Made by a program: the position numbers and the translations under genes. This document shows, piece after piece, positions 10,624 to 21,801 of a stretch of DNA of 64,000 nucleotides (the stretch's first letter is position 1; every line of letters starts with the position of its first letter). The stretch covers positions 1 through 64,000 of the forward strand of contig CAJNOP010000278.1 in NCBI GenBank assembly GCA_905250075.1, in the 5' to 3' direction. This DNA comes from Rotaria sp. Silwood1. Taxonomy: Eukaryota > Rotifera > Eurotatoria > Philodinida > Philodinidae. The notes below the pieces were generated by a model, which saw nothing but the letters and a program-made list of their open reading frames with translations, did no database searches and was not told the DNA's origin.

Positions 10624-10649
10624 TTCATTAAGTATCAAGTGACGAAAAA

Positions 10650-10700
10650 GGGTGTGGGTGTGGGTATGAGCCAAAGGAACACCCGAACCCACACCTACAT
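10650..10700. repeat. TG/CA hairpin, small
   Basis: GGGTGTGGGTGTGGG arm, short spacer, then ACCCGAACCCACACC arm. Confidence 0.75.
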
Positions 10701-10704
10701 TCTT

Positions 10705-11740
10705 ACTGGTAATATTCGAAAAATCGAATTATCATTCAATGAATTCTAGATTTGTCCAATGAAACATTTTTTTCTATTCTAAAACGTCAGTGCCTTCCAC
10801 CGCATGTGCTGCTCGACAGATACTCAGTTCATAAATCTGATACGATCAACTTGTCCTCACGAAACTGTAGATTACAAGAAAATGAAAATCTAATTCGCTG
10901 CACGGCATTTTTCAGAAAATTTGGCTAGAGAAAAACTGGCGAGAATAATCTTTTATATCTGGGGCAAATAATTTCTTACACCTCTTGCATTTCGAAGCCA
11001 GATACCCACCTGTGTTACTCCATAAAAAATTGTTATCGTGATAGTTGTCACATAAAAAATGATAAGACACTTTAAAGTTGAAAAATACCTTTGTCGAGTA
11101 ATACAAGGACATCGAACACGCTTGTTTGTTGACTGAAGGCTGTTGACTTTTCTTTTCAATAAACATCGGCTACGAAAGGGTAAGAAGGTTTGAAAAACTG
11201 TAGCTGAATTGACTTTTCAATTACCCATGGTTGCCTAAGCCTCAAAATAGTTTGGCTGGGGAATTACCCAATAATCAAAAATTCCTGGCTACACCATTTT
11301 TCTACAACGAAAAAGCCAGTTTTTCTCTCTCAAAACATCTATACCGTTCACTACCTTCAAACTATATATCTCTCTACTCGATTACTTTTCGATTTTTCTC
11401 ATCAAAATCCAATCATTTTCCAATTTTGATTTCCCTTCTAGAGTAGTTTATTGGTTTGTTTCGTTCTATTGGGCTCAGCAACTCTTGCATGAACCCTTTT
11501 GAAGAGTAGGAAAAATGTTTTATTGGTCTAATAAATTCTTCTCAATGGTTTGTGAAAGGGTAACGTATAGAGAATGATTGAAGGATATATGGGTGTAAAG
11601 TGCTTTTTCATAAATCTTTTTCGGAGGAAAAGAGACAGTATATAAAACCCGTATGCGCTTCATAAGGCTTTATTATTCTACGCTTTTTACCACAATATTG
11701 TCTTCTGATTGTTACATTCCAGTCGGAAGCTTTATTTTTG
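10705..11740. other. Region with only weak open frames
   Basis: A minus-strand frame at 10912-11166 contains a CxxC pair (SKCKRCKKLF) and a plus-strand frame lies at 11231-11446. Neither has an ATG context, splice partner or recognisable domain, so neither is called as a gene. Confidence 0.35.
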
Positions 11741-11744
11741 TTCG

Positions 11745-12080
11745 AATGATTGGTTTAAGTTATAAATTATTCGCTGAGATTTATGGTACAATGTACTACG
11801 ACAGTGGACCGAATATTTATTTAACCACAGGGCTGCGAAGATTTGTGTGCAGTTACTAGCAAAGTCCATGAGAAAAGACCAGAACTTTGAGGGTTTTCAG
11901 AATACGTTCTTAGATACCAGAAAACAGAGGACGCCATTTGATGCAGCACCTCGAACTATACGTGGACCAATGGTTACAATTTTCGGTAGTCATCTCAGAT
12001 GAAATGTATTCAGGAATTAATCGAATGATGGCTATAACTTTACCTACGTATTTGGAAGAGCAGTATGAGATTTGGAATGG
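11745..12080 (+). pseudogene. Possible decayed coding sequence, unknown
   Basis: Plus-strand pieces such as IGLSYKLFAEIYGTMYYDSG (11745 on) and MQHLELYVDQWLQFSVVISD (near 11940), then LPTYLEEQYEIWNG, look like protein-coding remains interrupted by stops. I cannot assign them. Confidence 0.25.
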
Positions 12081-12082
12081 GA

Positions 12083-12269
12083 TATACCAGTACCAGTATT
12101 ACTAGTTTACTTCTATCACTAATATCTGGTAATATGATTTTACCGAAACCACTGGCACGAATAATGGAAGTTCTATGGCTAAAACCTCCACTATTGGTAT
12201 CACTGATATCGGTAAATTCATATCACCATATACTACTGGTACCAGCAAACTAGTAATATTAACACTGGT
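12083..12269. repeat. Fold-back rich in GGTACCAG motifs
   Basis: The left arm TACCAGTATTACTAGTTTA pairs imperfectly with the right arm AAACTAGTAATATTAACACT. The interior contains further small palindromes such as ACTGGTACCAG and ACTGATATCGGTA. Confidence 0.55.
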
Positions 12270-12414
12270 GTTTCCCAATTATGCAACAGCTGCCTGAGTG
12301 AATCGGCTCTGAAATTACTATAGTGATACCAAACCTCCTATAGTAAAAAATGCGTTTTTTTCGATTTTCTTTGGTTCCAACAGAGATATGAAAAATCTGA
12401 TTTCACCATTAGAT

Positions 12415-13834
12415 CATACTTGGAACCGGATCGGCCGGTCCGGTCGCACTTTTAAAACCGGGAAAACCCGTGTAGACCGGTTCGACCGGTTTTTTATCAA
12501 ATTTTAGGGCACAAAAACTAAATTAGTGCATTTTGCTCATTTTTATTGATTTTTATGGTTTCAAAGATCAACAGATATGAGCGTAAACGTTTTTCAATGA
12601 TAAATTTATAGTTGTCATTAACCCTCCAGCTCTAAATGTTGAACTCTCGCTTTCTCGTCGTATGGTGAGGATCTCGAATTACGCTGAATGGAGTTATTAT
12701 GGTCATGAAAAGTTAACAGCCCATCAGAGCCTAAATATAGTTTGGACTAAAGAGATTCTGCCGCTCGAGACTTCGAGCTCACTTTTCTAGACTTTGTGGT
12801 GCTAGATCAATTCGTCGCAACCTATTCGTTGCAATGAATGACTCTCAAACTTTTTAATTGAATTCTTTCACATTTTTTGGCGTTGAAAACTAAAATAAAT
12901 CACTGGATAGCTAAAATGGAATCTCTTCTGTGAATTTCATCTTAAAAAATAACCAGACACCTTGGGTAAACGGATCAATTATATGGACAAGTCTTGAAGT
13001 TGACATAATAATACTGAGACAATCATCAAATAATTGGCTGTATTACTGGTAATAAGCTTGTTGTTGGTTTTGACTAATGAGACTATACACCTTTATCTGT
13101 TCTGAAATATGCGACGTGAGTATACAAGGGCACCGCTGTTGTGAGAGATGGTATATCTCTGCAAACAACGAAAAATACGTGGCACCTCTTGTTCAAATTT
13201 GTCAAATATTCAAAAAGCTCGTTCCGAGAAATAAAAGCCGATGATAGCTCATGGTGGATTTATATATACATTAGAACGAACAACAGAGACAAAACTCATC
13301 TTTAGATGTAAAAATCGAAGCAGTTATATAAATATTGCAACGAATAGGTTGCGACTAATGAGTTGCGATAAATACATTGCGACGAATTGATTGCGATGAA
13401 TAGATTGCGACTAATTGGTTGCGACGAATAGACGTGTGACGAATTGATCGGTCACCGACTTTGTTACTGGCAGTCAGAAACTCCCAATAGCTATTTGTTG
13501 TTACTTCATGCTTTCATTATTTGAATATTAAAAAAGGTCTCCTGTTGTTGTAAACGTTATACCAACTACTAATCTTCTGCAACTGTGAAAATCCGCAGGT
13601 ATTAAAAAGGCTAAAATATGGCGTCTAGCATAAAAAGTGACCTTTCTAGCTTATTTTGTCTTCCTGTTTTTTTGCCGGTTGAATTCTGTAACTAAACCGG
13701 CCGATTCTTTGCCGGTTTTTGCCGCTTAGATGAAGAATTTCAACCGGCCGGTTACCAGCCGGTTCGGTCCGGTTGAAAAGGCTACACCGACCGGCCCGGT
13801 CCGGTCGAAAAAAGCGTGACCGGTTCCAAGTCTG
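12415..13834. mobile_element. 1.42-kb non-autonomous hAT-like element
   Basis: The element is bounded by an exact 8-bp direct repeat, CATTAGAT, at 12407-12414 and 13835-13842. Its ends are inverted: CATACTTGGAACCGG on the left and the complement of CAGACTTGGAACCGG on the right. Both subterminal regions are packed with CCGGTTCGACCGG-like motifs. Deeper in, ATTGCAACGAATAGGTTG at 13333 on is matched by its inverse near 12816. An 8-bp duplication and CA-starting ends with subterminal repeats are the hallmarks of the hAT superfamily. No transposase frame is visible inside, so it would depend on a transposase supplied elsewhere. Confidence 0.75.
13333..13450. repeat. ~15-bp subterminal minisatellite (TTGCGACGAATNGA)
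   Basis: About seven diverged units of TTGCGACGAATAGA follow one another inside the hAT-like element. An inverted counterpart (AATTCGTCGCAACC) lies near 12811. Such arrays are common transposase-binding regions in hAT elements. Confidence 0.7.
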
Positions 13835-14226
13835 CATTAGATACAACTGGTCGAGTTGTACTTAGAACACCAATATGAGATTTGAAACAGCTATGTGGGC
13901 GAATCGGCTACCAGCGTCACCTACGTCGTTATGACATACATAATGCACCTAGTTCAGATTCAAAAGTGATGAATCACTTAGAAACCATCTCTTCTAAGTA
14001 AAGCAGATGAATACGTCTATGAATCGATACAGAAGCAAATAACATCAGGAAATCGATCTTTCTTCATTGTACAATCAGATAACGAAAAAAAACAGTTGAT
14101 TTCAATATATTTGTATTAGGCACATTGTGATCTAATGTTTCTATAGATATCTTACAACAGCTGCAAGTCAGATAATATTGTGCAGGAACACAAAGACGAA
14201 AACTTTCGAGTTGATATAAGCTGCTC

Positions 14227-14310
14227 AGCATGGTTTTTTCTTTCGGTCTGCACTGGTCATGGGAAGCGTCCTCATGACCAGCGCAGAACGAAAAAAAAAG
14301 TGCTGCGCTG
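14227..14310. repeat. Hairpin with 33-35-bp arms
   Basis: Arm 14227-14261 (AGCATGG, then CTGCACTGGTCATG) pairs with 14273-14305 (CATGACCAGCGCAG, then AAAGTGCT). The loop is about 11 bp. It may be the end of a fold-back element. Confidence 0.6.
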
Positions 14311-15069
14311 CTTATGCGAGTTGATGGTTATAATTACGTATTTGAAAGGGCGAAAGGAAAATATTACTATTACTTACCTTCATATGCTACAAAATTGCGA
14401 AGGCATTTGCATTTCTATTTGTATTAGAAAGGGTTTTTCCTGTGTCATCTAGGGGCGGCACTTTACTTTTACTTTACCGATAAATAAATTATTTACTATT
14501 TACTTTTGTAAAGTAAATATATTACTATGATATGTATATATTTCCATTTAGATTACTAAATTATACATTTATCTGTCAGGAAATCACACGTATTTTTTTG
14601 TGAAACACAATCTAAAAGGAGTGTGGAACTATATGGGGGTAGAAACTTGCACCTATTCCCTGACCTTCTTCCGTAGATACGACAGACATCTTAGCAATGG
14701 TTGATCACAGACGTTACAGGTACTTTAGTAGCGCCTGTACACCGACACATAAGGGTGTATCAGATCCAATTCCAGTCGACTGCAATTCTTAGAATTGGTT
14801 AGAATCGACTGGAGCTGCAATTGCACTTAGAATTGAATAGAAGAATAAGAAGAATACTCCGCCTTTCGGTATAGGGTGCTGTCCAGAGACAGCTTCGAAA
14901 GCCCAATATTTTTCCTACAACTATTACTAGCTGTAGCGCTGGTCAGAAGGCCGGCCTGACTTAGAGTTCTTCCGCTTAATCACTTAAGCTCAAAGTACAC
15001 ACTGACTAACTACGTACTAGCTACAAGGGCCGGTGTATGCCACAACGTAGTCAGTATGCTATCGTACGG
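14311..15069. other. Repeat-like DNA without a gene
   Basis: The stretch contains a short palindrome near 14760-14840 (CCAGTCGACTGCAATT / GAATCGACTGGAGC) but no convincing coding sequence. Its higher GC than the surroundings suggests transposon-derived sequence contiguous with the SINE-like fragment that follows. Confidence 0.4.
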
Positions 15070-15150
15070 GGGATCCGAGACAAATAGCCGTTAGTGACTT
15101 GTCCAAGGTCATTCCATGTCTGATAGCGCCGAGGTTCGAACACAGTACCT
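15070..15150 (-). mobile_element. SINE-like fragment with a tRNA B-box-like motif
   Basis: The plus strand reads AGTGACTTGTCCAAGGTCAT and, 20 bp later, GAGGTTCGAACACAG. On the minus strand this gives a B-box-like GTTCGAACC followed by GACCTTGGACAAGTCACT. The order and spacing match the promoter-plus-downstream block of MIR/CORE-type tRNA-derived SINEs. No good A box was found, so the head may be decayed. Confidence 0.45.
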
Positions 15151-15321
15151 GTTGCTTTTTTCCTTCAGTGTGAGACTAAATGAAATGTGATTACACGGGA
15201 AGACGGACATTAATAAATAAGATGAATTGAAAACACAAAATATTTCTTATGAGTGACTAGACTACACTGTAAAAAATACTTCGAAGAATACTGAACGAAT
15301 AAAGGGTTAAAGGGTTACAGA

Positions 15322-17528
15322 TAGGAGTGGACCATTAATATTAATCTTAAATTAATGTTAATATTTTTCATTAACATTAATATTAATGTTTATGTTTTTC
15401 ATTAATCATTAATATTAATGGTTAATGTTTTCCTTTAAAAACTTAATTCATTAATATTAATGTTAATGTTTTCATTAATATTAATGACTTAATATTAATG
15501 AATTAATGTTTAATGAGAACATTAATCATTACTATTAATGAATGAGGTTTTTAAAGGAAACCATTAACCCTTAATATTAATGGTTAAGTGAAGTTATTAA
15601 TTAATATCAGTAATTAAGTCCCATTAAATAAAATGGTCCACCCCTAGTGTAAAGACTTTTTACACGCAGATTGTGCGTATTTGAAGTTGTTTTTATGACC
15701 TTTTTTTCGATTAAATTTTTGCTCTTTATTCCCTAAAAGATATCTGCAGGTTCCATGTAAGCGAGCATCTAAGCGAGTCTCCTTCAATAAACAGAAGCTT
15801 TTAGTTCTTCCCCAACAACAAGTGCACATTTCCACTATATTTTACGCATTTTTTTGCAACATTTTCTTGAAAATCCCCATTTATATGCTCTAATTCGCCA
15901 TACACCTCCCCCAATCTTCGAAACTTCGAGTGACGACTGAATATGTGAAACATTGATTTATTGAAAAAGTCATTTCTACAATCAAAACAATGTCCTGAAC
16001 TTGTGAAATACCTGCTTGAAGGCAAAAGATCAATAAATAGCCAATAAAATATCTCATTGATACATAAGTTCTGCACCTGTTTTTTGTGTTTTAGACTAAT
16101 TTAAGGCCTTTCATCTTATGATTGAAAAGTGATAGAAGTCTGAAACTTTTAGTATAGTTAGGTGTCTTTGACCTCGAATTATACTAACATTTTCAGAGTT
16201 CCATCCCTTTTCAATCACGACGTGCAAGGCGTTAAATTTGCCGAAAACACAAAACAACCTACAGAACTTATGTACCAATTCGATAGTTGTTTTTATCATA
16301 TTTATTTTTTCATTTATCTTGCAGGAGAATCAGGGACAAACATTTGATCGAAAAAAGATCGCGGAAACAACTTCAAATACACGTAGGTGCACATAGAGCA
16401 TTATGCTGATTCTAAAAATAATATTTGTTTGAAGTCAAACCAGGATTGTTCTATTCGAAAAGCGTCGAATAGGAAACAAAAAAGATAGAAATTGGGTTCT
16501 ATGAGTAATATTTGAGCAAAAGTGCTTTACTAGACATCGATTTTCAAGTTTAAAAGAGTTTTATTAGAAAGAACACATAGAATTGCATATTTAATAGAAA
16601 AATCTTACTGATGCACTTGTATAAACTATAACTTCAAAAGACTAAACAAACAGTAGCTTTGACAATATGACCCAATCTGGGCGTTATTTGACATTTATTG
16701 TGTAGGAAAAGGTTTGAATGTCTCCAAACTCTTTATAAATTTTGATAGAGAAAAGAATTTTCGTCGAGTAAGTCTATTTTTGTGAACCTAAATTGATTTT
16801 TGATGGCCGTCTGGATGAAAAACGTTTTTTAGCGCTTTCAAAAAGTGTTATAGACGTTTGTTATTATCCAACTAATTTAAGAAAAAACTGTTAGATTTGT
16901 AATCAAACCACTGAGTCCTGCCAAGTTATAGGGATTTCTAATTGAACGGCGACAAAAATAATAGTTTTCGATGCCTGAGGAGACCCCAGACATTAAAAAT
17001 GAATCATGAGAAAATATATAATAAACTTGTAAAAAATAATCAGGGATGACTGTTGATTCTTCGGATAATAAAATTAGATCGAGGTTCCTTTCTGGAACGC
17101 CAGGTCCATTATTTGGTACCTCTCTTTAGGCCATAAAAATCTGAAGATATTTTTTCGTGAGATACCAATTAATGAAAAAAATGATGTATGTTAATTTTTT
17201 TCTTAAAATTTATTTTCTTGATTGATTCATGAAGTCTGTCTTGAATAGTTACGATGGTTTCCATTAGAGAGGCCCTGAAAAATTATCGAGATTACCCTCG
17301 GTATTTCTTAAATTAACTTTTCTTCCATGAAAAAATCAAAATAAAAAAAAATATTTGCTTCATATCAATCAATAATCATTAATATTAATGAATTAATGAT
17401 TAAATGAGAAAACATTAACATTAATATTAATGATTAATGAAAAACATTAACATTAATATTAATGGTTAATGAAAAACATTAATTAATGTCATTAATTAAG
17501 TCCCGTTAAATCAAATGGTCCACCCCTA
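15322..17528. mobile_element. 2.2-kb hAT-like element with ATTAATG-rich ends
   Basis: An exact 8-bp duplication, GTTACAGA, flanks the element at 15314-15321 and 17529-17536. The ends are inverted (TAGGAGTGGACCAT and the complement of TAGGGGTGGACCAT). Long subterminal regions (15322-15646 and about 17369-17528) consist of ATTAATATTAATG palindromes in many copies. The left block also contains a second copy of the right end (GGTCCACCCCTA at 15635-15646), suggesting an end duplication or a nested short copy. The interior (15650-17340) holds several minus-strand frames of 60-90 codons that I cannot match to a transposase, so it is probably a decayed or non-autonomous member. Confidence 0.65.
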
Positions 17529-17718
17529 GTTACAGACCCTTGATGGATTTTAAACGTAAACGTTTATCATTTTTTCAACTGTTACAGGATTCATAACTGG
17601 TTTCAACTCTTAATAAGTTTATTTTCTCACACAGAAGAATAACAGCATTCATTCTATAGAAAACATTGGCCAACCGATTTCCTGTTAACCAATTGGCAGT
17701 GTGAACTTCAAAGGCAAC

Positions 17719-19299
17719 ATGTTTTATTTGGCAGCCACCATCATCCTGCTTGGCCAACTTCTACCAGAAGTAATTGTCGCCAACAGTCTTTTAGAAGCAA
17801 CTGCATCTGAAATTCTTGCACAATTAAAATTAAACGGTTTGGAACCAAAAACATATGTCCAGCAACTCATTAATCACATAAACGCTAACGAAAAACGTAT
17901 TAACGCTCTAATATCCTTTTATCCTGATCGAGTTCTTTCCTCAATCAAGACAACAGAAGAATATAAGAAAAACCGAGAGTGTTTAAATGGTCTTCCGATT
18001 ATAGTTAAAGACAATATGGATGTAGTTAATTATCCCACAACGGGTGGTACACCGTCTCTTCTCGACTCTTATCCAAAACGCACTGCCCCTGTCATTAGTC
18101 GCTTACTCTCATCCGGTGGTGTCATTCTCGGCAAAGCTAACATGCACGAACTAGCATGGGGTATTACCAGTGATAATGCATATTTTGGTCCTGTTCATAA
18201 TCCATGGAATAGAACCTTAATTCCAGGTGGAAGTAGCGGCGGGTCAGCAGCTTCCGTTGCTTCCAGATTTGTCCCAGTTGCGTTATGCTCGGATACAGGA
18301 GGATCTTGTCGAATTCCTGCAGCACTTACGGGTGTGGTGGGATTTAGACCTTCAATTGGACGATACTCACAGGAGGGAGTCATACCATTGGCGTCAAGCA
18401 AGGATACGATTGGCATTAATGCAAGAAGCATTGAGGATGTCGTACTAATCGACGGTGTTCTAACCCAGAATTCATGTGAGCGAAAACCGCAGGCCATTCC
18501 ACTAACAAAAATTCGATTGGGACTTGACAAAATTACTTTCCTCAATGATGTCGATGAAGATTTATACGATGTGTTTAACAAAGCGGTTCAAACACTGACG
18601 AATGCAGGAGTACAAGTCATCAACATTGACCTTTCGGAACTCCTCGCCTTAGATCTGGCAAACAGTATTTTAATCTACTATTACGAAAGGTTGCGTGATC
18701 TAGAACGGTACCTTCAAACTAGTCCAAAGTATCCGATTTCGTTATCTCATGTTCTGAGCAACGTGGCGAGCCCTGATGTGAAGAATGTAATCAATGATAT
18801 CCAAAACGGCACTTTGAATGTCACGGAAGACACATACAATTCTATCATGAACGTAGTTCGACCAGAACTTCAACGCCAAATTCAAACAACCTTTCAAAAA
18901 TTCGCATTAGACGGTATTATTTTTCCGACAACACGTCTCACTGCTCGTTTGATTGGGCAAGATCCTGTCATCATTAATAATCATACAGTTCCTACAGCAG
19001 ACGCATACGTAACATTTGAGGATTTTGGAAGCCTTGCAAATGTTCCGGGAATTAGTATTCCGATTGGACTGACTAACAAAAAATTGCCAGTTGGTATGGA
19101 GATCGAAGGAGAGCATGGGAAAGATGAAAAATTGTTGAATGTTGCGGCAGCAGTGACGAGAGTGTTTCATCCATTGCCAAAGCCGACAGATGTAGTCTTT
19201 TCGAGGAGCAATTTTGTTCTAAGATGTGATATGTCAACAAAATACATCTTGGTTTTTCTTTTCTGGACAATTAAAAGCGTTATTTTTCATTTCAATTGA
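17719..19299 (+). CDS. Secreted amidase-signature family hydrolase
   Basis: A single-exon 526-aa protein of the amidase signature family, which hydrolyses C-N amide bonds (relatives: fatty-acid amide hydrolase, GatA, bacterial amidases). The start is taken at ATG 17719 because it directly opens a signal-peptide-like segment (MFYLAATIILLGQLLPE). The Ser-cis-Ser-Lys triad is complete: Lys97 in PIIVKDNMDV, cis-Ser172 in PGGSSGGSAAS and nucleophile Ser196 in DTGGSCRIPAA. The Lys-to-Ser and Ser-to-Ser spacings (75 and 24) equal those of FAAH. The C-terminus ends in a hydrophobic tail (KYILVFLFW), possibly a membrane anchor. Codon use is less AT-rich than the flanks and there are no introns, consistent with horizontal acquisition, but the donor cannot be judged here. 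Substrate is unknown. It starts 180 bp downstream of the 2.2-kb transposon. Confidence 0.9.
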   Translation: MFYLAATIILLGQLLPEVIVANSLLEATASEILAQLKLNGLEPKTYVQQLINHINANEKRINALISFYPDRVLSSIKTTEEYKKNRECLNGLPIIVKDNMDVVNYPTTGGTPSLLDSYPKRTAPVISRLLSSGGVILGKANMHELAWGITSDNAYFGPVHNPWNRTLIPGGSSGGSAASVASRFVPVALCSDTGGSCRIPAALTGVVGFRPSIGRYSQEGVIPLASSKDTIGINARSIEDVVLIDGVLTQNSCERKPQAIPLTKIRLGLDKITFLNDVDEDLYDVFNKAVQTLTNAGVQVINIDLSELLALDLANSILIYYYERLRDLERYLQTSPKYPISLSHVLSNVASPDVKNVINDIQNGTLNVTEDTYNSIMNVVRPELQRQIQTTFQKFALDGIIFPTTRLTARLIGQDPVIINNHTVPTADAYVTFEDFGSLANVPGISIPIGLTNKKLPVGMEIEGEHGKDEKLLNVAAAVTRVFHPLPKPTDVVFSRSNFVLRCDMSTKYILVFLFWTIKSVIFHFN

Positions 19300-20250
19300 T
19301 GTTCTAACATTCCTCTATAGAGGAAGTATCGACGAGCAATCCTAAATTATTTTGGAAAATGCTTAATAAACTGGTAGTTGTCATTGTTTCATTTTAAAAC
19401 ATTATAAAGTCCAGACACTTTTCGGGTAATTTTTTAGGATAGATGATACAGATTCATGGGATTCTAACAAACCTGAAATGAACCTATAATTATTATGTTC
19501 GAAATGATTATAAAAACTAAGAATTAAACTTTAAAGTTATTAATTAATTTTTGAGACTCTTACGAATCACCTAATTCTTACTATTACAAACGGGTGAGGT
19601 AGGCTAAATTGCCAGTTTTTGATAGACTATTTTCTCAGTTTGAACTAGGAGGTGAGGGTGAGTTTACAAGATAATTCCAAGCTACTTACGACGCGTTCCG
19701 ATCTTACTTAAGAATCATCATCAGGTAAATTTGGAATTTTAATACACTGCATAGAAATTATCTCAGATCAATAGAAAGTTATGGCAGTCAACAGGAAGAC
19801 ATCCAACATCAATCTAATGCTAAGATAAGATCAAATATCGCAGAAAATCTTGAGGGTGATCAATCGAAAACAGACTGACCCTATCTCTTGAATACAAGAC
19901 AAGCCCAATCTGCTAGTCTCAACTTCTTCTTTTCAGCAATTGACTTCTTGTCGAAGGTAAATGATAAGTTTGATGTGCTTAATTAAAATAATAAATAAAA
20001 GTAAGCAAAGTTTTATTTGCCGACGCGTTTCGTATCTTTTATAAGATAGTACTCTTCAGAGCTATATAACTGTAATGGACAATCAAATAAAAGATGATTA
20101 TTGGGTAAATCCATGGAAAGCGTACCACCTTTATGGAAAAGTTTTTTTACTGAAAAGCAAAGGCTGAGACTAGGGGATTGAACTTGTCTTTTCCTCAAGA
20201 GAGAGTTCGGTCTATTTTCGATTGATTTACTCTGACCTTCACTGTCGTCT
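19300..20250. other. 3' flank and intergenic DNA
   Basis: A small palindrome (CCTCTATAGAGG) lies near 19312. Otherwise no gene was recognised. Confidence 0.45.
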
Positions 20251-20410
20251 GGGTGTGGGTGTGGGGTGTATATGTGGATGTCGGATGTGAATATACTGAC
20301 GACAGAAGAAAAGATACACACCCACACCCACACCCCACTCACACCCACACCTGCACCCACTCCCACATCCACACCCTACCCACTCACACCCACAGCCGCA
20401 CCCACATCCC
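20251..20410. repeat. TG/CA hairpin
   Basis: A GGGTGTGGGTGTGGGGTG arm is followed by a spacer holding GACAGAAGAAAAGATACACA (20301-20320) and a CA arm of about 90 bp. The spacer phrase recurs at 46577. Confidence 0.9.
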
Positions 20411-20572
20411 AAATTTCTCGATATGTGACACTGCTGTTAAGCACAATGAATTCTTTTCTCAGTTCTTACGTTAGCAAATATAGTATGTTTTTCTGCATCA
20501 GATGAGTCACTCTTACACACGATCATCAAACATTGGTTAATGTATGTGCGATTTTTCTTCGTTTTTCTGCAG

Positions 20573-20680
20573 CCAGTGACGATGTTATTGCACAAGATAT
20601 TTGTAGCTATCTGATTTCGCTAGCACAAAAGAAACCCAATGAGCAATGCATTCGATGCATTACAGATTGTGTTGATTGTT
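20573..20680 (+). CDS. Isolated Cys-rich exon, unknown gene
   Basis: A 108-nt open segment lies between a good acceptor (TTTTTCTGCAG) and a good donor (GTAAGTTG). It reads SDDVIAQDICSYLISLAQ and then EQCIRCITDCVDC, with four cysteines in the last 13 residues. Codon use is less AT-biased than in the flanks. If the donor is not used, the frame ends 30 nt later. I find no convincing partner exons, so this may be a gene fragment. Confidence 0.35.
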
Positions 20681-20714
20681 GTAAGTTGTTTTTCTTCTTA
20701 TATCCAGCATAACC

Positions 20715-21124
20715 ATAAGTTAGTTCGACTGTCGTGTCATCATTGGTGAGTGGCTGCATTTTAGGTTTACATCACGTCTACTAATCAAGTCACCGCAGTT
20801 AATGATTGAAAGTCTTTCAATAAGTTGAATGATTCTAACCAATTTGAGATTGAAATATGTACCACCATTATTTGTTTTCATAATATATTGGGGATCCTAT
20901 TAAATCCGCAATAATTCTCATTCAACTTTTTATCGTTTCCGTCTGACATACTCTGTGCCAAAAAACATGAGCACATGAGATTTATTAGGAAAAATTCTTT
21001 AGAAGTTTTGCCATCCAAAGTTTGTTTTTCAACTACCGCAATGAACAACATACATTGAGTTCAAATCATCGTTGCCAGTACATAACAAAAAAGAAGAAAT
21101 ACGTCATTAGATAAATCTAATGAA
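20715..21124. other. AT-rich spacer
   Basis: No gene recognised. Confidence 0.4.
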
Positions 21125-21619
21125 CTATTTCGGGGCAAAAGAGATTTCTACCACTAGATTCTTTTGGTAGTTAATATGGAAAGTTTGATTAGCATGAATT
21201 GATAAATCAGACAAGTCTTCAAATAAAAGAAAGAATTTTGACTGATGTTCGATCATCTCAATCAGTTCGTAAGTAATCCATGATTGACGCCATTCCTTAC
21301 GATGGACCGTTTTGAACTGCCAAATCGCGTTTAACCTTGCGCTCTTTACATAAGTTAGACCCCAGTGACATATAGAGAATTCCAATAGGATAAGTGCCCG
21401 TAGGTCTTCGGTCCAGACTTATTGATATTTTACTGAAATTTCAGCGTCTGAAATGGCATATATCAGCAAATCGAATGACTGTATTTCTCTCTGATAACTT
21501 GCCCATATGCAGGTCCGCTTGTAGATAGAATGTTTTCTTCCCGAGATATTAAAGTACAAAAAATCAATCCTATTTGAGAATTTTCTGCTTTTTTGGGACT
21601 TCACTATCTCGAGAATCAA
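21125..21619 (-). pseudogene. 165-codon unknown reading frame, interrupted once
   Basis: On the minus strand one reading frame runs from 21619 to a stop at 21125, broken by a single in-frame stop about 66 codons in. Codon use is balanced and protein-like throughout: the first part includes SGRKHSIYKRTCIWASYQRE, the second LTYVKSARLNAIWQFKTVHR and YELIEMIEHQSKFFLLFEDL. There is no ATG in a strong context and no recognised domain. It may be an exon of a decayed gene, or a short intron could remove the interruption. Confidence 0.4.
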
Positions 21620-21675
21620 ACAATCTTATGAACTGAAATTTACAGGACATTCTATTCACACATAGATCTGTATAT

Positions 21676-21801
21676 GAGTGTGGATTTGGGTATGTGATTG
21701 TGGATTATCTCACAGCTCACACATACACCGCATACCTAGAGTGTGGGTGTGGATGTGGATGTGAGTATGGGCGAAGTAAGAATCCACACTCACACCCACC
21801 C
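21676..21801. repeat. Two adjacent TG/CA hairpins
   Basis: The first (21676-21733) has arms GAGTGTGGATTTGGG and CACACATACACCGC. The second (21740-21801) has arms GTGTGGGTGTGGATGTGG and CCACACTCACACCCACC. Confidence 0.8.

Noticed and set aside
15322-15646. CRISPR or satellite reading of the ATTAATG repeats
   Set aside because: They are short self-complementary motifs inside a transposon end bounded by an 8-bp duplication.
15801-16299. Transposase inside the 2.2-kb hAT-like element
   Set aside because: The frames there show none of the hAT transposase motifs I know; left unassigned.
17701-17718. Upstream start (GTG) for the amidase
   Set aside because: A GTG start is unlikely in an animal; ATG 17719 opens directly into the signal peptide.
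18195-18581. Minus-strand frame inside the amidase gene
   Set aside because: Shadow of a conserved plus-strand coding region.
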